From positions 1-64,000 of the forward strand of contig JAAANX010000083.1 of the NCBI GenBank assembly GCA_009909085.1: 64,000 nucleotides of DNA, given 5' to 3'. How positions within the stretch are numbered: the stretch's first letter is position 1; each line of letters starts with the position of its first letter. Made by a program: the position numbers and the translations under genes. The notes under the pieces are model-generated. The model was given only the letters and a program-made list of their open reading frames with translations, did not search any database and was not told the DNA's origin. Shown here piece by piece: positions 1 to 6,242 of this stretch. The DNA comes from Cyanobacteria bacterium GSL.Bin1. GTDB taxonomy: Bacteria > Cyanobacteriota > Cyanobacteriia > Cyanobacteriales > Rubidibacteraceae.

Positions 1-71
1 TCATTCTCTGACTCAGTGATCTCAATTTTAAGTACTCCTGACATAACTTTTAGTTGTAAATAGACACCATC

Positions 72-191
72 TTATTTGTAGCACATATTTGGCAAATTGG
101 TATAACGTTCCCAATCAGCAGCAGTAGACAACTCTTGAATCAGCACCAGCAGCTTTCGCCCGTCCGCTGCGTTGGGGTTGTTATGCCGCAT
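72..191 (-). CDS. possible 39-aa small ORF after Uma2 gene
   Basis: A short minus-strand frame starts with ATG at 191, only 6 nt after the stop of the Uma2 gene, with AGG a few bases upstream, and ends in TAA. The peptide begins MRHNNPNAADGRKLL and matches no family I recognise. It overlaps the folded attC-like segment at 100-186, so the frame may be accidental. Confidence 0.2.
   Translation of the reverse strand: MRHNNPNAADGRKLLVLIQELSTAADWERYTNLPNMCYK
100..186. other. attC-like imperfect palindrome (left site)
   Basis: TATAAC at 101-106 can pair with GTTATG at 180-185, CCCAAT at 110-115 with GTTGGG at 171-176, and CAGC at 116-119 with GCTG at 166-169. Two paired boxes separated by a spacer resemble integron attC architecture. 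The score is low because two pairs are wobbles and no integrase is visible. Confidence 0.2.
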
Positions 192-197
192 CGTTAC

Positions 198-824
198 CTA
201 TCTATTAGCCCTCAAAACTTGTTCAGCCGTTAGTCTCAACTCTAGGAAAGTTGGAGAGACGATAATTTCACAGCCTCGAAGCTGCTGAATTTCATACTCT
301 TCATCCACTAGCGAACAGATGGAAAGGGTGGGCTGTTTGGGCTTCCCAATCTGTCGAGTCCCCCCCAATCCCGCGTAGTCAGCAATCCAATATTCTGGGA
401 TCCCTAAAGCTGCGTAGTCCTCGACCTTACGAGCATAATCATTTTGCCAGTTGCTACTCACAACTTCCGCCACAAATTTAATCGAACTGCCTAGAGTTAG
501 AATTGACTGGTCAGACCAAAACGGTTCTTGAATCAATTCATCTTGATCGACAACGGCAACATCAGGTCGAAACGCTGTCATCGCAGCATTAGAAGGGCGC
601 AATAATCCTCGCTGAAGCACCAACCAAGGTAAGCCTGTTCCCTCGACCTGGACACAGATTTTTGCGGTGATGAAAGCGGTAACTTCTTCATGCTGACCTG
701 TTGGTTCCAAGTCGAACACCTCTCCATCAATCAGTTCATAGCGGTTATCCCCACCATACTGGACAAGGAACTCGTCAAAGCTGAGCGACTTTTGTGGGGT
801 TAGCTGGTCGATCGCGAGAGCCAT
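198..824 (-). CDS. Uma2 family endonuclease-like protein
   Basis: This 208-aa protein is a typical Uma2 (DUF820) member, a family with a PD-(D/E)XK nuclease fold that is greatly expanded in cyanobacteria; its cellular role is unknown. Family features seen are an N-terminal YELIDGEVF segment (about residues 29-37), RPDVAVVDQDEL (about 87-98), an FVAEVVSSNW segment in the position of the usual VEV-S nuclease core, and DYARKVEDYAALGIPEYWIAD (about 129-149, quoted in part). Length is normal. It stands alone at the left end of the toxin-antitoxin island, between two attC-like structures. A paralogue with the same architecture lies at 58309-58929. Assignment to the family is secure; nuclease activity is inferred only. 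Confidence 0.85.
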   Translation of the reverse strand: MALAIDQLTPQKSLSFDEFLVQYGGDNRYELIDGEVFDLEPTGQHEEVTAFITAKICVQVEGTGLPWLVLQRGLLRPSNAAMTAFRPDVAVVDQDELIQEPFWSDQSILTLGSSIKFVAEVVSSNWQNDYARKVEDYAALGIPEYWIADYAGLGGTRQIGKPKQPTLSICSLVDEEYEIQQLRGCEIIVSPTFLELRLTAEQVLRANR

Positions 825-910
825 AGGTCAACTTAGCCTGATCAATACCTTCAGTCTACCAAATTGAATTTTTGCTAGATGTACGCTGCGTATTACATTA
901 AAGCCCTGCT

Positions 911-1000
911 GCCTAACGGTGAAGTGGTGCGGCAGCAGATGACCTTGAATTCTCTCTCACCGGTAATCTCCGCTTCGTCTGCACCAACGCAGTGTTAGGC
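911..1000. other. attC-like recombination site (candidate)
   Basis: GCCTAAC (911-917) and GTTAGGC (994-1000) are perfect inverted 7-mers with the R''/R' consensus of integron attC sites (RYYYAAC / GTTRRRY). Inside them, after 7-nt spacers, TGGTGC (925-930) pairs perfectly with GCACCA (981-986), like L''/L'. Total length of 90 bp is within the attC range. No integron integrase is in the window, so this would be an orphan site. Confidence 0.35.
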
Positions 1001-1016
1001 GGTTGGTAGTTTCGAT

Positions 1017-1307
1017 CTACTGGCGGCTTTTCCAGTAACCAGGCTCACGACTGCAATGCATGACTGCCAAAATCAAAATGTAGTCTTGTTCAATTGTATA
1101 GAGAATACCATAAGGAAACCTACGTGCCATACACCGCCGAACGTCTTTATCAATGGCAGCATAGCGGGTTGGGGCTTCCCTGATCCGATAGACTGTATCC
1201 TCGATCGCGTTTATGAATGCTTGAGCAACCTCAACCCTCTGCTCTATGTAGTATTGAACTGCTTCAGCGTACTCACTCAGTGCTTCAGGATGAAAGACGT
1301 ACCTCAT
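1017..1307 (-). CDS. type II toxin, RelE/ParE superfamily
   Basis: The 96-aa protein has the RelE/ParE layout: an N-terminal strand (MRYVFHPEALSEY), a helical hairpin with EQRVEVAQAFINAIEDTVYRI, then a strand-rich half with RRFPYGILYTIEQDYILILAVMH. Members either cleave ribosome-bound mRNA or inhibit gyrase; the sequence does not decide which. Its ATG overlaps the stop of the upstream antitoxin gene by 4 bp, so the pair is translationally coupled, antitoxin first. The order and small size are those of the ParE plus addiction-module-component type. Family call is strong; target unknown. Confidence 0.85.
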   Translation of the reverse strand: MRYVFHPEALSEYAEAVQYYIEQRVEVAQAFINAIEDTVYRIREAPTRYAAIDKDVRRCMARRFPYGILYTIEQDYILILAVMHCSREPGYWKSRQ

Positions 1308-1534
1308 GGCTCAATCAGTCGTCTGACCTGAGCTAGAGCGTCTTCACCAGGGATTGACTCAACAGAACCATCTCGCACCTCATCTCGTCGGCGCTTGGCT
1401 TCAGTTACCCAAACTGCCTGAATTGCTGAGTCGGTATCGAACTCTAAGCTTTCTACCAACTTATCTGCGAGAAGTGCTCTCGCTTCACTAGGCAGAGACA
1501 ATAATTCCTCAGTCAGTTGCTCGATTGACCGCAT
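1304..1534 (-). CDS. antitoxin, addiction module component family
   Basis: The product starts MRSIEQLTEELLSLPSEAR and is a small acidic helical protein (76 aa) of the addiction-module component family that partners ParE-like toxins; the family binds and neutralises the toxin. The ATG at 1534 is preferred over one 27 nt upstream because GAGGG lies just before it. It is the first gene of a two-gene unit and overlaps the toxin by 4 bp (ATGA). Such antitoxins usually autoregulate the operon; no operator was identified by eye. Confidence 0.8.
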   Translation of the reverse strand: MRSIEQLTEELLSLPSEARALLADKLVESLEFDTDSAIQAVWVTEAKRRRDEVRDGSVESIPGEDALAQVRRLIEP

Positions 1535-1691
1535 ATTCCCTCTTAAGACATTGAATAGCAATATTAATATTCTAATAGCTTTAGACGGGTTATTAGCTAC
1601 AGGTATCTAGGTAATCATTAGCCACGAAAGTGATCAATATCGTTGAGCTAAGATGCTCAGTTCGAGGTATCAAGGTATCCTACCAGACTAA

Positions 1692-1765
1692 GCGATCGCG
1701 CCTTCCTCTCCTTCCCAAAAACAACGATCACGCTCTCTCTACTCTTCCTAAAACACTGATCACGC
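1692..1765. repeat. short HIP1-type minisatellite array
   Basis: Degenerate copies of the pyrimidine-rich unit (GATCGCGC, then CCTCTCCTTCC, then AAACA) recur about every 30 bp here. Two of the three cores have drifted to GATCACGC. The larger arrays at 2519, 5227 and 7096 are the same family in the same orientation. Confidence 0.6.
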
Positions 1766-1810
1766 GCTCAGTTATTCCAAGGAAAATGATAGCTTTTAAT
1801 CAAGCCTATC
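1763..1810. repeat. dispersed island repeat, copy 1
   Basis: This copy contains CGCTCAGTTATTCCAAGG followed by AAAATGATAGCTTTTAATCA. Close relatives occur at 2407-2470, 4413-4440 and 7466-7530, each directly next to a HIP1 minisatellite. Unlike copies 2-4 it has no 27-bp hairpin insertion at its left edge. Confidence 0.6.
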
Positions 1811-1811
1811 T

Positions 1812-2084
1812 TTATAAATTTTTCAGCAATTTATCATATTCACTATGTGAACCAATCCAAAACCAAATGATTTTATTTGATGTTTTCAGGATTCCTACAG
1901 CACGCCAACCAATTCCTACTCTGATCGAATACAAAGGTTCTTGAGTGTTGAGTTTTTTAAATTCTAAACTCGGATGTGTTGGATTTTCCTTCCAGAGTTT
2001 ATAATTCTTCCGTGCCGTCTGTTTAACTCTCTCTGGTAATTGAGCAAAACGTTGGACGAAATCATTAGTTAGTTCAGAATTCAT
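1812..2084 (-). CDS. type II toxin, RelE/ParE-like
   Basis: This 90-aa protein resembles RelE/HigB-type toxins: an N-terminal helix pair (TNDFVQRFAQLPERVKQ), the segment HPSLEFKKLN, then strands YSIRVGIGWRAVGIL and a terminal FWIGSHSEYDKLL. The GSHxEYD ending is typical of a cyanobacterial subgroup of RelE-like toxins. The start codon overlaps the stop of the antitoxin gene by 4 bp. Predicted role is growth inhibition when the antitoxin is lost. Nuclease activity is inferred from the family only. Confidence 0.8.
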   Translation of the reverse strand: MNSELTNDFVQRFAQLPERVKQTARKNYKLWKENPTHPSLEFKKLNTQEPLYSIRVGIGWRAVGILKTSNKIIWFWIGSHSEYDKLLKNL

Positions 2085-2302
2085 AGTTCATCAAAGCCCA
2101 TCTCCTTGGTTTTCCCTTCGAGAGAATCATTTAAAGCTTGACGGGCTAATTGATCTAGGGAGGAACTTTGAGGTTGAGATAAAGTCTCCTGCCATTGAAG
2201 CTCACTTTCAATATCTTCAATCACTTGTTGAGCCAGTTCATCTTGAATATGTTCTGGCAAATTTTGGGCTTTATTGAAGGCTTCTGTTAATAAATTAGTC
2301 AT
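2081..2302 (-). CDS. antitoxin partner of the 1812-2084 toxin
   Basis: This small acidic protein (73 aa from ATG 2302) is encoded immediately upstream of the toxin with a 4-bp overlap. It reads MTNLLTEAFNKAQNLPEHIQ and ends in a charged tail (GKTKEMGFDEL). The LPEHIQDELAQQVIEDIE segment is characteristic of cyanobacterial antitoxins paired with RelE-like toxins. A TTG 15 nt upstream is also possible, but GAAG sits better for the ATG. The function rests on gene context and family resemblance. Confidence 0.7.
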   Translation of the reverse strand: MTNLLTEAFNKAQNLPEHIQDELAQQVIEDIESELQWQETLSQPQSSSLDQLARQALNDSLEGKTKEMGFDEL

Positions 2303-2375
2303 TTTTTTCTTCAGCAATCAAAAATATTTCTTGCTTTCTCAAGCATATCGCGCTCTCTCTACTCTTCACAAATCA

Positions 2376-2410
2376 CGATGGCTTCGCCGGTTCGCGTAGC
2401 GAACATCGCG
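2376..2410. repeat. 27-bp double-hairpin insertion in a HIP1-like site (copy a)
   Basis: A CGAT-CGCG site is split by 27 bp (2380-2406). The insert folds as GGC-TTC-GCC followed by GTTCGC-GTA-GCGAAC and ends in AT, so it reads as a 25-bp core with a 2-bp AT duplication. Near-identical copies are at 4385-4411 and 7439-7465; copies with different sequence but the same two-hairpin layout are at 6351-6377, 27761-27787 and 32369-32395. Confidence 0.75.
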
Positions 2411-2470
2411 CTATCAGTTATCCCAAGGAAAATTATAGGTTTCAATCAAGCCCATCCTGACTAGCAATTG
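2407..2470. repeat. dispersed island repeat, copy 2
   Basis: Contains CTATCAGTTATCCCAAGG, then AAAATTATAGGTTTCAATCA and AGCCCATCC, ending near ACTAGCAATT. It is nearly identical to copy 4 at 7466-7530. The shared block also includes the 27-bp hairpin insertion immediately to its left, so the two were duplicated together. Confidence 0.7.
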
Positions 2471-2518
2471 ACTAAATGAAGAGCAAAATGTTTTCCGACA
2501 GAATGTTTGTCTCCTGTG

Positions 2519-2697
2519 ATCGCGCCTTCCTCTCCTTCCCCAAACCGCGATCGCGCTTTTCTCCCTTCCACACAAACAGTGATCGCGCTCCCCTCTCCTT
2601 CCTAAACACCGATCGCGCTTTCTCCTCCTTTCCAAAAACAACGATTGCGCTCTTTCTCCTTCCTCAAACAGCGATCGCGCTTCCCTTTCCTTTTTAC
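2519..2697. repeat. HIP1 minisatellite array, about 6 units of 30-32 bp
   Basis: Units consist of GATCGCGC, then a C/T-rich stretch of about 15 nt, then an A-rich AAACA(G/C) end. Unit order and unit-specific variants match those at 5256-5425 almost base for base, indicating duplication of a block of about 160 bp. The last units overlap the 3' end of the gene at 2694-2900. Confidence 0.75.
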
Positions 2698-2900
2698 TGT
2701 CCGCGCCCAGGCTTGCAATCTGCAAAGCCAATTGCTTCGCTATCGAGAAAACTAGCAATTGCCATTTCAACCACTGCCTCAATCGGATACTCTATTTCAG
2801 TGGCTCGATCAATCAGAGCCGTCCGAATTCGCTCAGGCAACCGTTCTAAAATGACTTCAGCATCAGCAGGGGAAAGTTGCTCTTGAAGTTTAGATTGCAT
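2694..2900 (-). CDS. small helical protein, DNA-binding-like
   Basis: The 68-aa product begins MQSKLQEQLSPADAEVILER and contains ERIRTALIDRATEIEYPIEA followed by VVEMAIASFLDSEAIGF. The sequence is predicted mostly helical and resembles small cyanobacterial RHH-like or antitoxin-like proteins, but I do not recognise a family. The ATG at 2900 is chosen over one 30 nt upstream because AAAGGTG precedes it. It follows the GIY-YIG gene by 4 nt, so the two are probably cotranscribed. Its 3' end runs into the HIP1 array, so the C terminus (CKPGRGQ) may be recent repeat-derived sequence. Confidence 0.55.
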   Translation of the reverse strand: MQSKLQEQLSPADAEVILERLPERIRTALIDRATEIEYPIEAVVEMAIASFLDSEAIGFADCKPGRGQ

Positions 2901-2904
2901 AGCA

Positions 2905-3306
2905 TCACCTTTGAGTAGGAATCTGGACATTGTAAGGGGGATCGGTTGCCCTTAGAATAATAGCTTCTAGTTCCGATAGTAACGCAGGGTTTCCAAAATA
3001 AGGAAGAACCTGTACTGCGATCCGCACTTCTTCATCGTTATATTTGTCAAGCCACGCCCACAAAAAAGCCTTATGCCCACCACTAAAACGACCTCGTAAA
3101 CTCTTTGTCTTACCGATGTAGAGCAACCCATTGTTTTTGTGCCGAATTGCATAAATACCGGGACGCATAGGAAGAGTGTCAAATTCACGGCTTAATGGTT
3201 GACATTCTTCAAAAGGGGTAAAGGCAATTGCATCTAAAATACCTCGGGCTTCAGTTTGAAGATCAGAGTCATTCGTTGGCATGGGAACATCGAAGGTTAA
3301 CCGCAT
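2905..3306 (-). CDS. GIY-YIG nuclease family protein
   Basis: A 133-aa protein with a GIY-YIG domain in its second half: RPGIYAIRHKNNGLLYIGK (about residues 48-66) carries the GIY and YIG strands, followed by the conserved arginine region SLRGRFSGGHKAF. An E in ELEAIILRATDPPYN matches the metal-binding glutamate and the terminal P-YN motif of the family. The N-terminal 45 residues are extra and unassigned. Stand-alone GIY-YIG proteins occur in mobile DNA and repair. The gene leads a two-gene unit with the small protein ending at 2694. Domain call is strong; substrate unknown. Confidence 0.8.
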   Translation of the reverse strand: MRLTFDVPMPTNDSDLQTEARGILDAIAFTPFEECQPLSREFDTLPMRPGIYAIRHKNNGLLYIGKTKSLRGRFSGGHKAFLWAWLDKYNDEEVRIAVQVLPYFGNPALLSELEAIILRATDPPYNVQIPTQR

Positions 3307-3357
3307 TAAATTATATTCCCATAACGCTAAAAAATAGTTAGATTCTATAATCTTCCC

Positions 3358-3465
3358 ACTGCGATCGCGCTCCCCTCTCCTTCATCAAACAGCGAGGCTC
3401 TACGGCTCAGTCTGGAGACCTACGCGCTTCCCTCTCCTTTCTCAAACAGCGATCGCGCCCGATTT
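3358..3465. repeat. HIP1 minisatellite with degenerate hairpin insert
   Basis: Three to four units of the island minisatellite. One core (GCGA...CGCGC, about 3392-3424) is split by about 27 bp that includes the hairpin GTCT-GG-AGAC, apparently a decayed relative of the 27-bp insertion elements. Confidence 0.6.
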
Positions 3466-3500
3466 TTCTGAAACATCTAAGTCCGCCGCTGACTTTGGTC

Positions 3501-3533
3501 GTTAGCCATTGACAATGATTAAATTCTATAATC
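3501..3533. repeat. 33-bp repeat, copy 1
   Basis: Begins GTTAGCCATTGACAATGATT and matches 4137-4169 at 28 of 33 positions. This copy lies just downstream of the RelE toxin gene ending at 3546. Confidence 0.55.
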
Positions 3534-3545
3534 GTACAACAACTG

Positions 3546-3806
3546 TCACTTTCTATAAACATCTTTTCGGTGTTTGCATTGCAAGAGGAGAATCAGGAAC
3601 TCTTTATCGTCGATTTCGTAACGAACACGATAAGCACCAATACGAATACGGTACTCATTGTCAGAACCTTTCATCTTGATCACTCCAGCAGGACGTGGGT
3701 CTTCAGCGAGTTGCTGGATTTTACCAGCAATACGCTCGTAAACGTCATCAGGCAAAGCATCTAGCTGTTTTTGTACAACTTTGGGCGTAATGATGATGTA
3801 GGTCAT
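3546..3806 (-). CDS. relE: RelE family type II toxin
   Basis: This 86-aa protein is a canonical RelE: MTYIIITPKVVQKQLDALPD, a helical hairpin YERIAGKIQQLAEDPRP, then MKGSDNEYRIRIGAYRVRYE and a C-terminal LLLQCKHRKDVYR. The basic residues R/K near YRIRIGAYRVRY and the terminal HRKDVY correspond to the catalytic basic patch of RelE mRNA interferases. It overlaps the upstream antitoxin gene by 4 bp. Predicted role is ribosome-dependent mRNA cleavage, from family knowledge. Confidence 0.88.
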   Translation of the reverse strand: MTYIIITPKVVQKQLDALPDDVYERIAGKIQQLAEDPRPAGVIKMKGSDNEYRIRIGAYRVRYEIDDKEFLILLLQCKHRKDVYRK

Positions 3807-4042
3807 GTTGACTGCTCTGTGCGTTGTACCCTGTATTCATCAAAGGTCATGTAATCGCCTGCGTTGTAATCTGCACGGGCAGCTTGAATCTCAGCAAGGT
3901 CTTCTGGAGAATCTTCATCATCTTGGAATAACTCAGCTTCCAGAAGTTCCCAAAGCTGATGCTTTTCAGCAATCCCTAAGGATGAGATAGCTATCTTAAG
4001 TGATTGAAATGAGATATTTACTTTCACAGTATTCTCAGCCAT
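3803..4042 (-). CDS. RelE-partner antitoxin
   Basis: A 79-aa acidic protein encoded directly upstream of relE with a 4-bp overlap. The N-terminal half (VKVNISFQSLKIAISSLGIA) is strand-helix; the second half is strongly acidic (QDDEDSPEDLAEI) and ends YMTFDEYRVQR, a motif common in cyanobacterial RelE-partner antitoxins, where the C terminus wraps the toxin. Predicted to neutralise the toxin and to repress the operon. Context makes the assignment firm, although the DNA-binding fold is not evident. Confidence 0.8.
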   Translation of the reverse strand: MAENTVKVNISFQSLKIAISSLGIAEKHQLWELLEAELFQDDEDSPEDLAEIQAARADYNAGDYMTFDEYRVQRTEQST

Positions 4043-4136
4043 TAGAACTTACCTCCATTTCTGATTTCATCTGTATATTTTAATTACTCTTATGCCCATT
4101 CTCGCATTGACTCATCGAGGTCATTTGCACTGCCTT

Positions 4137-4169
4137 GTTAGCCATCGACAATCATCAAACTCTATCATC
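4137..4169. repeat. 33-bp repeat, copy 2
   Basis: Begins GTTAGCCATCGACAATCATC and matches 3501-3533 at 28 of 33 positions. There is no gene directly beside this copy, suggesting that a neighbouring gene has been lost. Confidence 0.5.
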
Positions 4170-4215
4170 TGCTAACCATGTAGGTCGAAGTGGAGCCCGT
4201 AGGCTTCGCGCCTTT

Positions 4216-4370
4216 AAGTTGTGTGATCGCGCCCTCTCTCCTCTTTCCAAAAACAGCGATCGCGCTTCTCTCCCTTCCACACAAACAGTGATCGCGCTCC
4301 CCTCTCCTTCCTAAACACTGATCGCGCTTCCTTCCCTTTCCACAAACAACGATCGCGCTCTCTCTACTCT
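4216..4370. repeat. HIP1 minisatellite array, 5 units
   Basis: Five 30-32-bp units, same orientation as the other arrays. A frame of 69 codons on the minus strand reads through it only because the unit happens to lack stops. Confidence 0.7.
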
Positions 4371-4380
4371 TCACAAACCG

Positions 4381-4415
4381 CGATGGCTTCGCCGATTCGC
4401 GTAGCGAACATCGCG
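4381..4415. repeat. 27-bp double-hairpin insertion in HIP1 (copy b)
   Basis: GCGAT is separated from CGCGC by 27 bp (4385-4411), differing from copy a by one base (GCCGATTC instead of GCCGGTTC). The base change lies between the two hairpins. The truncated island repeat copy 3 (4413-4440) follows. Confidence 0.75.
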
Positions 4416-4427
4416 CGCTCAGTTATC

Positions 4428-4645
4428 CTAAGGAGAATTAAATGTTTCTTCAGCAACTTTCGCAAGTTCCTTCTTTCGCTGTGGGGTTAAAACAGACTTA
4501 AACTCTCCTGCTTCAAAACCACGCAGAATCTCTTTTTCTTCCGCATCAAGTTTGATTTCCCTCATGAATTGTCTCCAAAGTATTGCTGAGTCCCTTTTCT
4601 ACTGGGAATCACAGTTTTTAAGAATATTTAATCATCACTTTGCTG
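4428..4645 (-). pseudogene. decayed BrnT-type toxin / antitoxin pair
   Basis: This segment is a broken copy of the intact pair at 6444-7018. The upstream part is the last quarter of the toxin gene (KTVIPSRKGTQQYFGDNS), with a GAA-to-TAA nonsense change just before it (DD*IFLKTVIP). It overlaps the start of an antitoxin frame from ATG 4565 that reads MREIKLDAEEKEILRGFEAG and stops after 45 residues, losing the ribbon-helix-helix part found in the intact 99-aa protein. A GGAG stands before the ATG, so the antitoxin fragment could still be translated. Junctions fall beside a HIP1 array, suggesting recombination between arrays. Confidence 0.8.
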
Positions 4646-4683
4646 TTAAGATATTTGAGCTACATTATAGGAGAATCAAACAC

Positions 4684-4866
4684 TTGCCAACAGTTGAACA
4701 AGCTCTACGCTGTTTTCAGCTTTGCCAAAACCTCACCGATATGTATCTTTCCGTAGATATGCTGCGTCTAGATCTGAGAACGGGATCTTGCATCATCATT
4801 GCAGGAAATGAAGTTTTAATTGAGGTTTACCCCAATGGGAATTGGAGATTTATCTATGAACTCTGA
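4684..4866 (+). CDS. DUF6888 family small protein
   Basis: The 60-aa product (PTVEQALRCFQLCQNLTDMY...) matches the cyanobacterial DUF6888 family, with LRLDLRTG, IIIAGNEVLIEVYPNGNWRF as landmarks. Start is TTG 4684: AGGAGA at 4669-4674 is optimally placed and the family begins MPT-x-EQ. A longer frame back to 4552 only runs through the decayed toxin pair. It overlaps the following DUF6887 gene by 11 bp. The two families occur side by side in many cyanobacteria; their function is not established, though the arrangement resembles a toxin-antitoxin pair. Confidence 0.75.
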   Translation: MPTVEQALRCFQLCQNLTDMYLSVDMLRLDLRTGSCIIIAGNEVLIEVYPNGNWRFIYEL

Positions 4867-5056
4867 ATTTCAAACGATGACGATCAAAGAACTTAAAAAA
4901 TACGTCTTAGAGCACCGAAATGATCATGCTGCTTTTCAGGCTTTAATGGAGCGTGTCGATGAACAACCTGAGAGACAAGTTTATGGTGAAGTCAATTCTG
5001 AACAATTTTTTGAACTGCTACAAAAGTATCGTCGCTCTCAGTCAGATGATGAGTAA
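4856..5056 (+). CDS. DUF6887 family small protein
   Basis: This 66-aa protein (MNSEFQTMTIKELKKYVLEH) carries the conserved MTxKELxxYVLEHRxDxxAF segment of DUF6887, always found next to DUF6888. ATG 4856 follows GGAG by 8 nt and overlaps the preceding gene by 11 bp, implying coupled translation. The TAA stop codon is supplied by the terminal inverted repeat of the MITE at 5054-5184, so the original C terminus may have been cut. Function unknown. Confidence 0.75.
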   Translation: MNSEFQTMTIKELKKYVLEHRNDHAAFQALMERVDEQPERQVYGEVNSEQFFELLQKYRRSQSDDE

Positions 5057-5184
5057 GTAGGTCGGCGCATTAAAACAGCACTAGATTACGTTTTGTAAAT
5101 CAAGTCAAAAGCCCCTCAAGAGGGGGAATTGAATTAAGTTTACAATCTGTAAGGAACAAGGAAATTATAACGCCGACCTACTTA
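5054..5184. mobile_element. 131-bp MITE with 14-bp terminal inverted repeats
   Basis: Perfect terminal inverted repeats TAAGTAGGTCGGCG (5054-5067) and CGCCGACCTACTTA (5171-5184) enclose about 100 bp of AT-rich DNA with no coding capacity and an internal CCCCTC-AA-GAGGGG hairpin. The ends begin with TA, consistent with a TA target duplication. The right end of the decayed IS at 58292-58304 has the same terminal sequence, pointing to a shared transposase. Confidence 0.75.
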
Positions 5185-5226
5185 GTGGCTTTAGCGCGAT
5201 TGCCTCTGGCACCAAATTGAAGATTT

Positions 5227-5505
5227 GATCGCGCTTCCCTCTCCTTCCAAAAACAGCGATCGCGCCTTCCTCTCCTTCCCCAAACAGCGATCGCGCTTTT
5301 CTCCCTTCCACACAAACAGTGATCGCGCTCCCCTCTCCTTCCTAAACACCGATCGCGCTTTCTCCTCCTTTCCAAAAACAACGATCGCGCTCTTTCTCCT
5401 TCCTCAAACAGCGATCGCGCCTTCTCCCCTTCCAAAAAACAGTGATCGCGCCTCCCTCCTCTTACACAAAAACCGATCGCGTTCTCCTCCCTTTTCCTAA
5501 AACGT
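5227..5505. repeat. largest HIP1 minisatellite, 9 units
   Basis: Nine consecutive units of 31, 31, 32, 30, 32, 30, 31, 31 and about 29 bp, each opening with GATCGCGC (usually inside GCGATCGC) followed by a pyrimidine tract and AAACA. Spacing of about 31 bp equals three helical turns. Units 2-6 duplicate the array at 2519. Overlapping frames on both strands are repeat shadows. Confidence 0.8.
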
Positions 5506-5578
5506 AATGATAAACCATAAAGTATTTTAGAGCTAAGATAAGTAACTAACGAGTCTTCTGGATTGATTTAGTAAAATT

Positions 5579-5920
5579 TTGAATCAAGAGCGATTATGGG
5601 AAATTGAAAAGTATGTCACTCAAGAGGGGGTTTGTCTTTTTGATGAATGGTTTGAAACCTTAGACTCTCAATTTCAAGCTCGAGTTGATGTTCGTTTTGA
5701 CCGCATCAGCTTGGGGAATTTTGGTGATACTAAAAACTTAGGTGGGGGAATCTATGAATTACGATTTTCTTTTGGTGCAGGATACCGAGTTTATTATGGA
5801 ATTCGAGGGAGACGAGTAATCCTTTTACTGACAGGTGGCTCAAAAAAGAGTCAGAATAAAGATATTAGACTTGCGAAAGAGCTTTGGAATGCTTACAAAA
5901 AAGAAAACAGAGGAGAATAA
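5579..5920 (+). CDS. HigB-type addiction module killer protein
   Basis: A 113-aa RelE/ParE-superfamily toxin of the COG3657 (putative addiction module killer) type: the N-terminal LFDEWFETLDSQFQARVDVR, then ISLGNFGDTKNLGGGIYELR, the strands GAGYRVYYGIRGRRVILLL and the hallmark GGSKKSQNKDIRLAKELW. The LxGGxKxxQxxDIxxA motif is diagnostic. The start is TTG 5579; no better ATG in frame exists and the ribosome site is weak. Toxin precedes antitoxin, with a 4-nt gap, the usual order for this family. Family call is strong. Confidence 0.85.
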   Translation: MNQERLWEIEKYVTQEGVCLFDEWFETLDSQFQARVDVRFDRISLGNFGDTKNLGGGIYELRFSFGAGYRVYYGIRGRRVILLLTGGSKKSQNKDIRLAKELWNAYKKENRGE

Positions 5921-5924
5921 TCTA

Positions 5925-6242
5925 ATGCCAGTTAAAAGTTACAGAAACGATTTGCTAGTGAGACTGACTAATGCCGAGTATTCATCACAATATCTGAAAG
6001 TGGCTTTTGAGGCAACTCTAGAAGATGGAAATATGGAGGCTTTTTTATTGGCTCTAAATAATGTGATTGAAGCCAGAGAAGGGACTTCAGAAGTGGCTAA
6101 AGAAGCGAATATTTCTAAGGAAGAATTAAAGCGTTTTCTCAAGGAAGAAGAAAGTCCTAATTTGATGACGCTTACTTCTATTCTCAAAGCAGTTGGGTTA
6201 ACAATTGACTTTAAACCCTCAGCATCTGTTAATCAAGACTAA
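5925..6242 (+). CDS. addiction module antidote protein (HTH)
   Basis: The 105-aa product starts MPVKSYRNDLLVRLTNAEYS and has a C-terminal Xre-like helix-turn-helix (GTSEVAKEANISKEELKRFL followed by LMTLTSILKAVGLTIDFKP). It matches the COG3636 antidote family that pairs with COG3657 killers. ATG 5925 is chosen because AGGAGA lies 8 nt upstream; an in-frame start 90 nt earlier would overlap the toxin. It should neutralise the toxin and bind operator DNA. Confidence 0.85.
   Translation: MPVKSYRNDLLVRLTNAEYSSQYLKVAFEATLEDGNMEAFLLALNNVIEAREGTSEVAKEANISKEELKRFLKEEESPNLMTLTSILKAVGLTIDFKPSASVNQD

Noticed and set aside
4552-4683. Longer N terminus for the DUF6888 protein
   Set aside because: That stretch is the antisense of the decayed BrnT/antitoxin pair, and a well-placed AGGAGA supports TTG 4684.
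5227-5505. Regularly spaced repeats resembling a CRISPR array
   Set aside because: Only about 8-10 bp are conserved per unit, the intervening sequences are near-identical pyrimidine tracts rather than unique spacers, and no cas genes are present.
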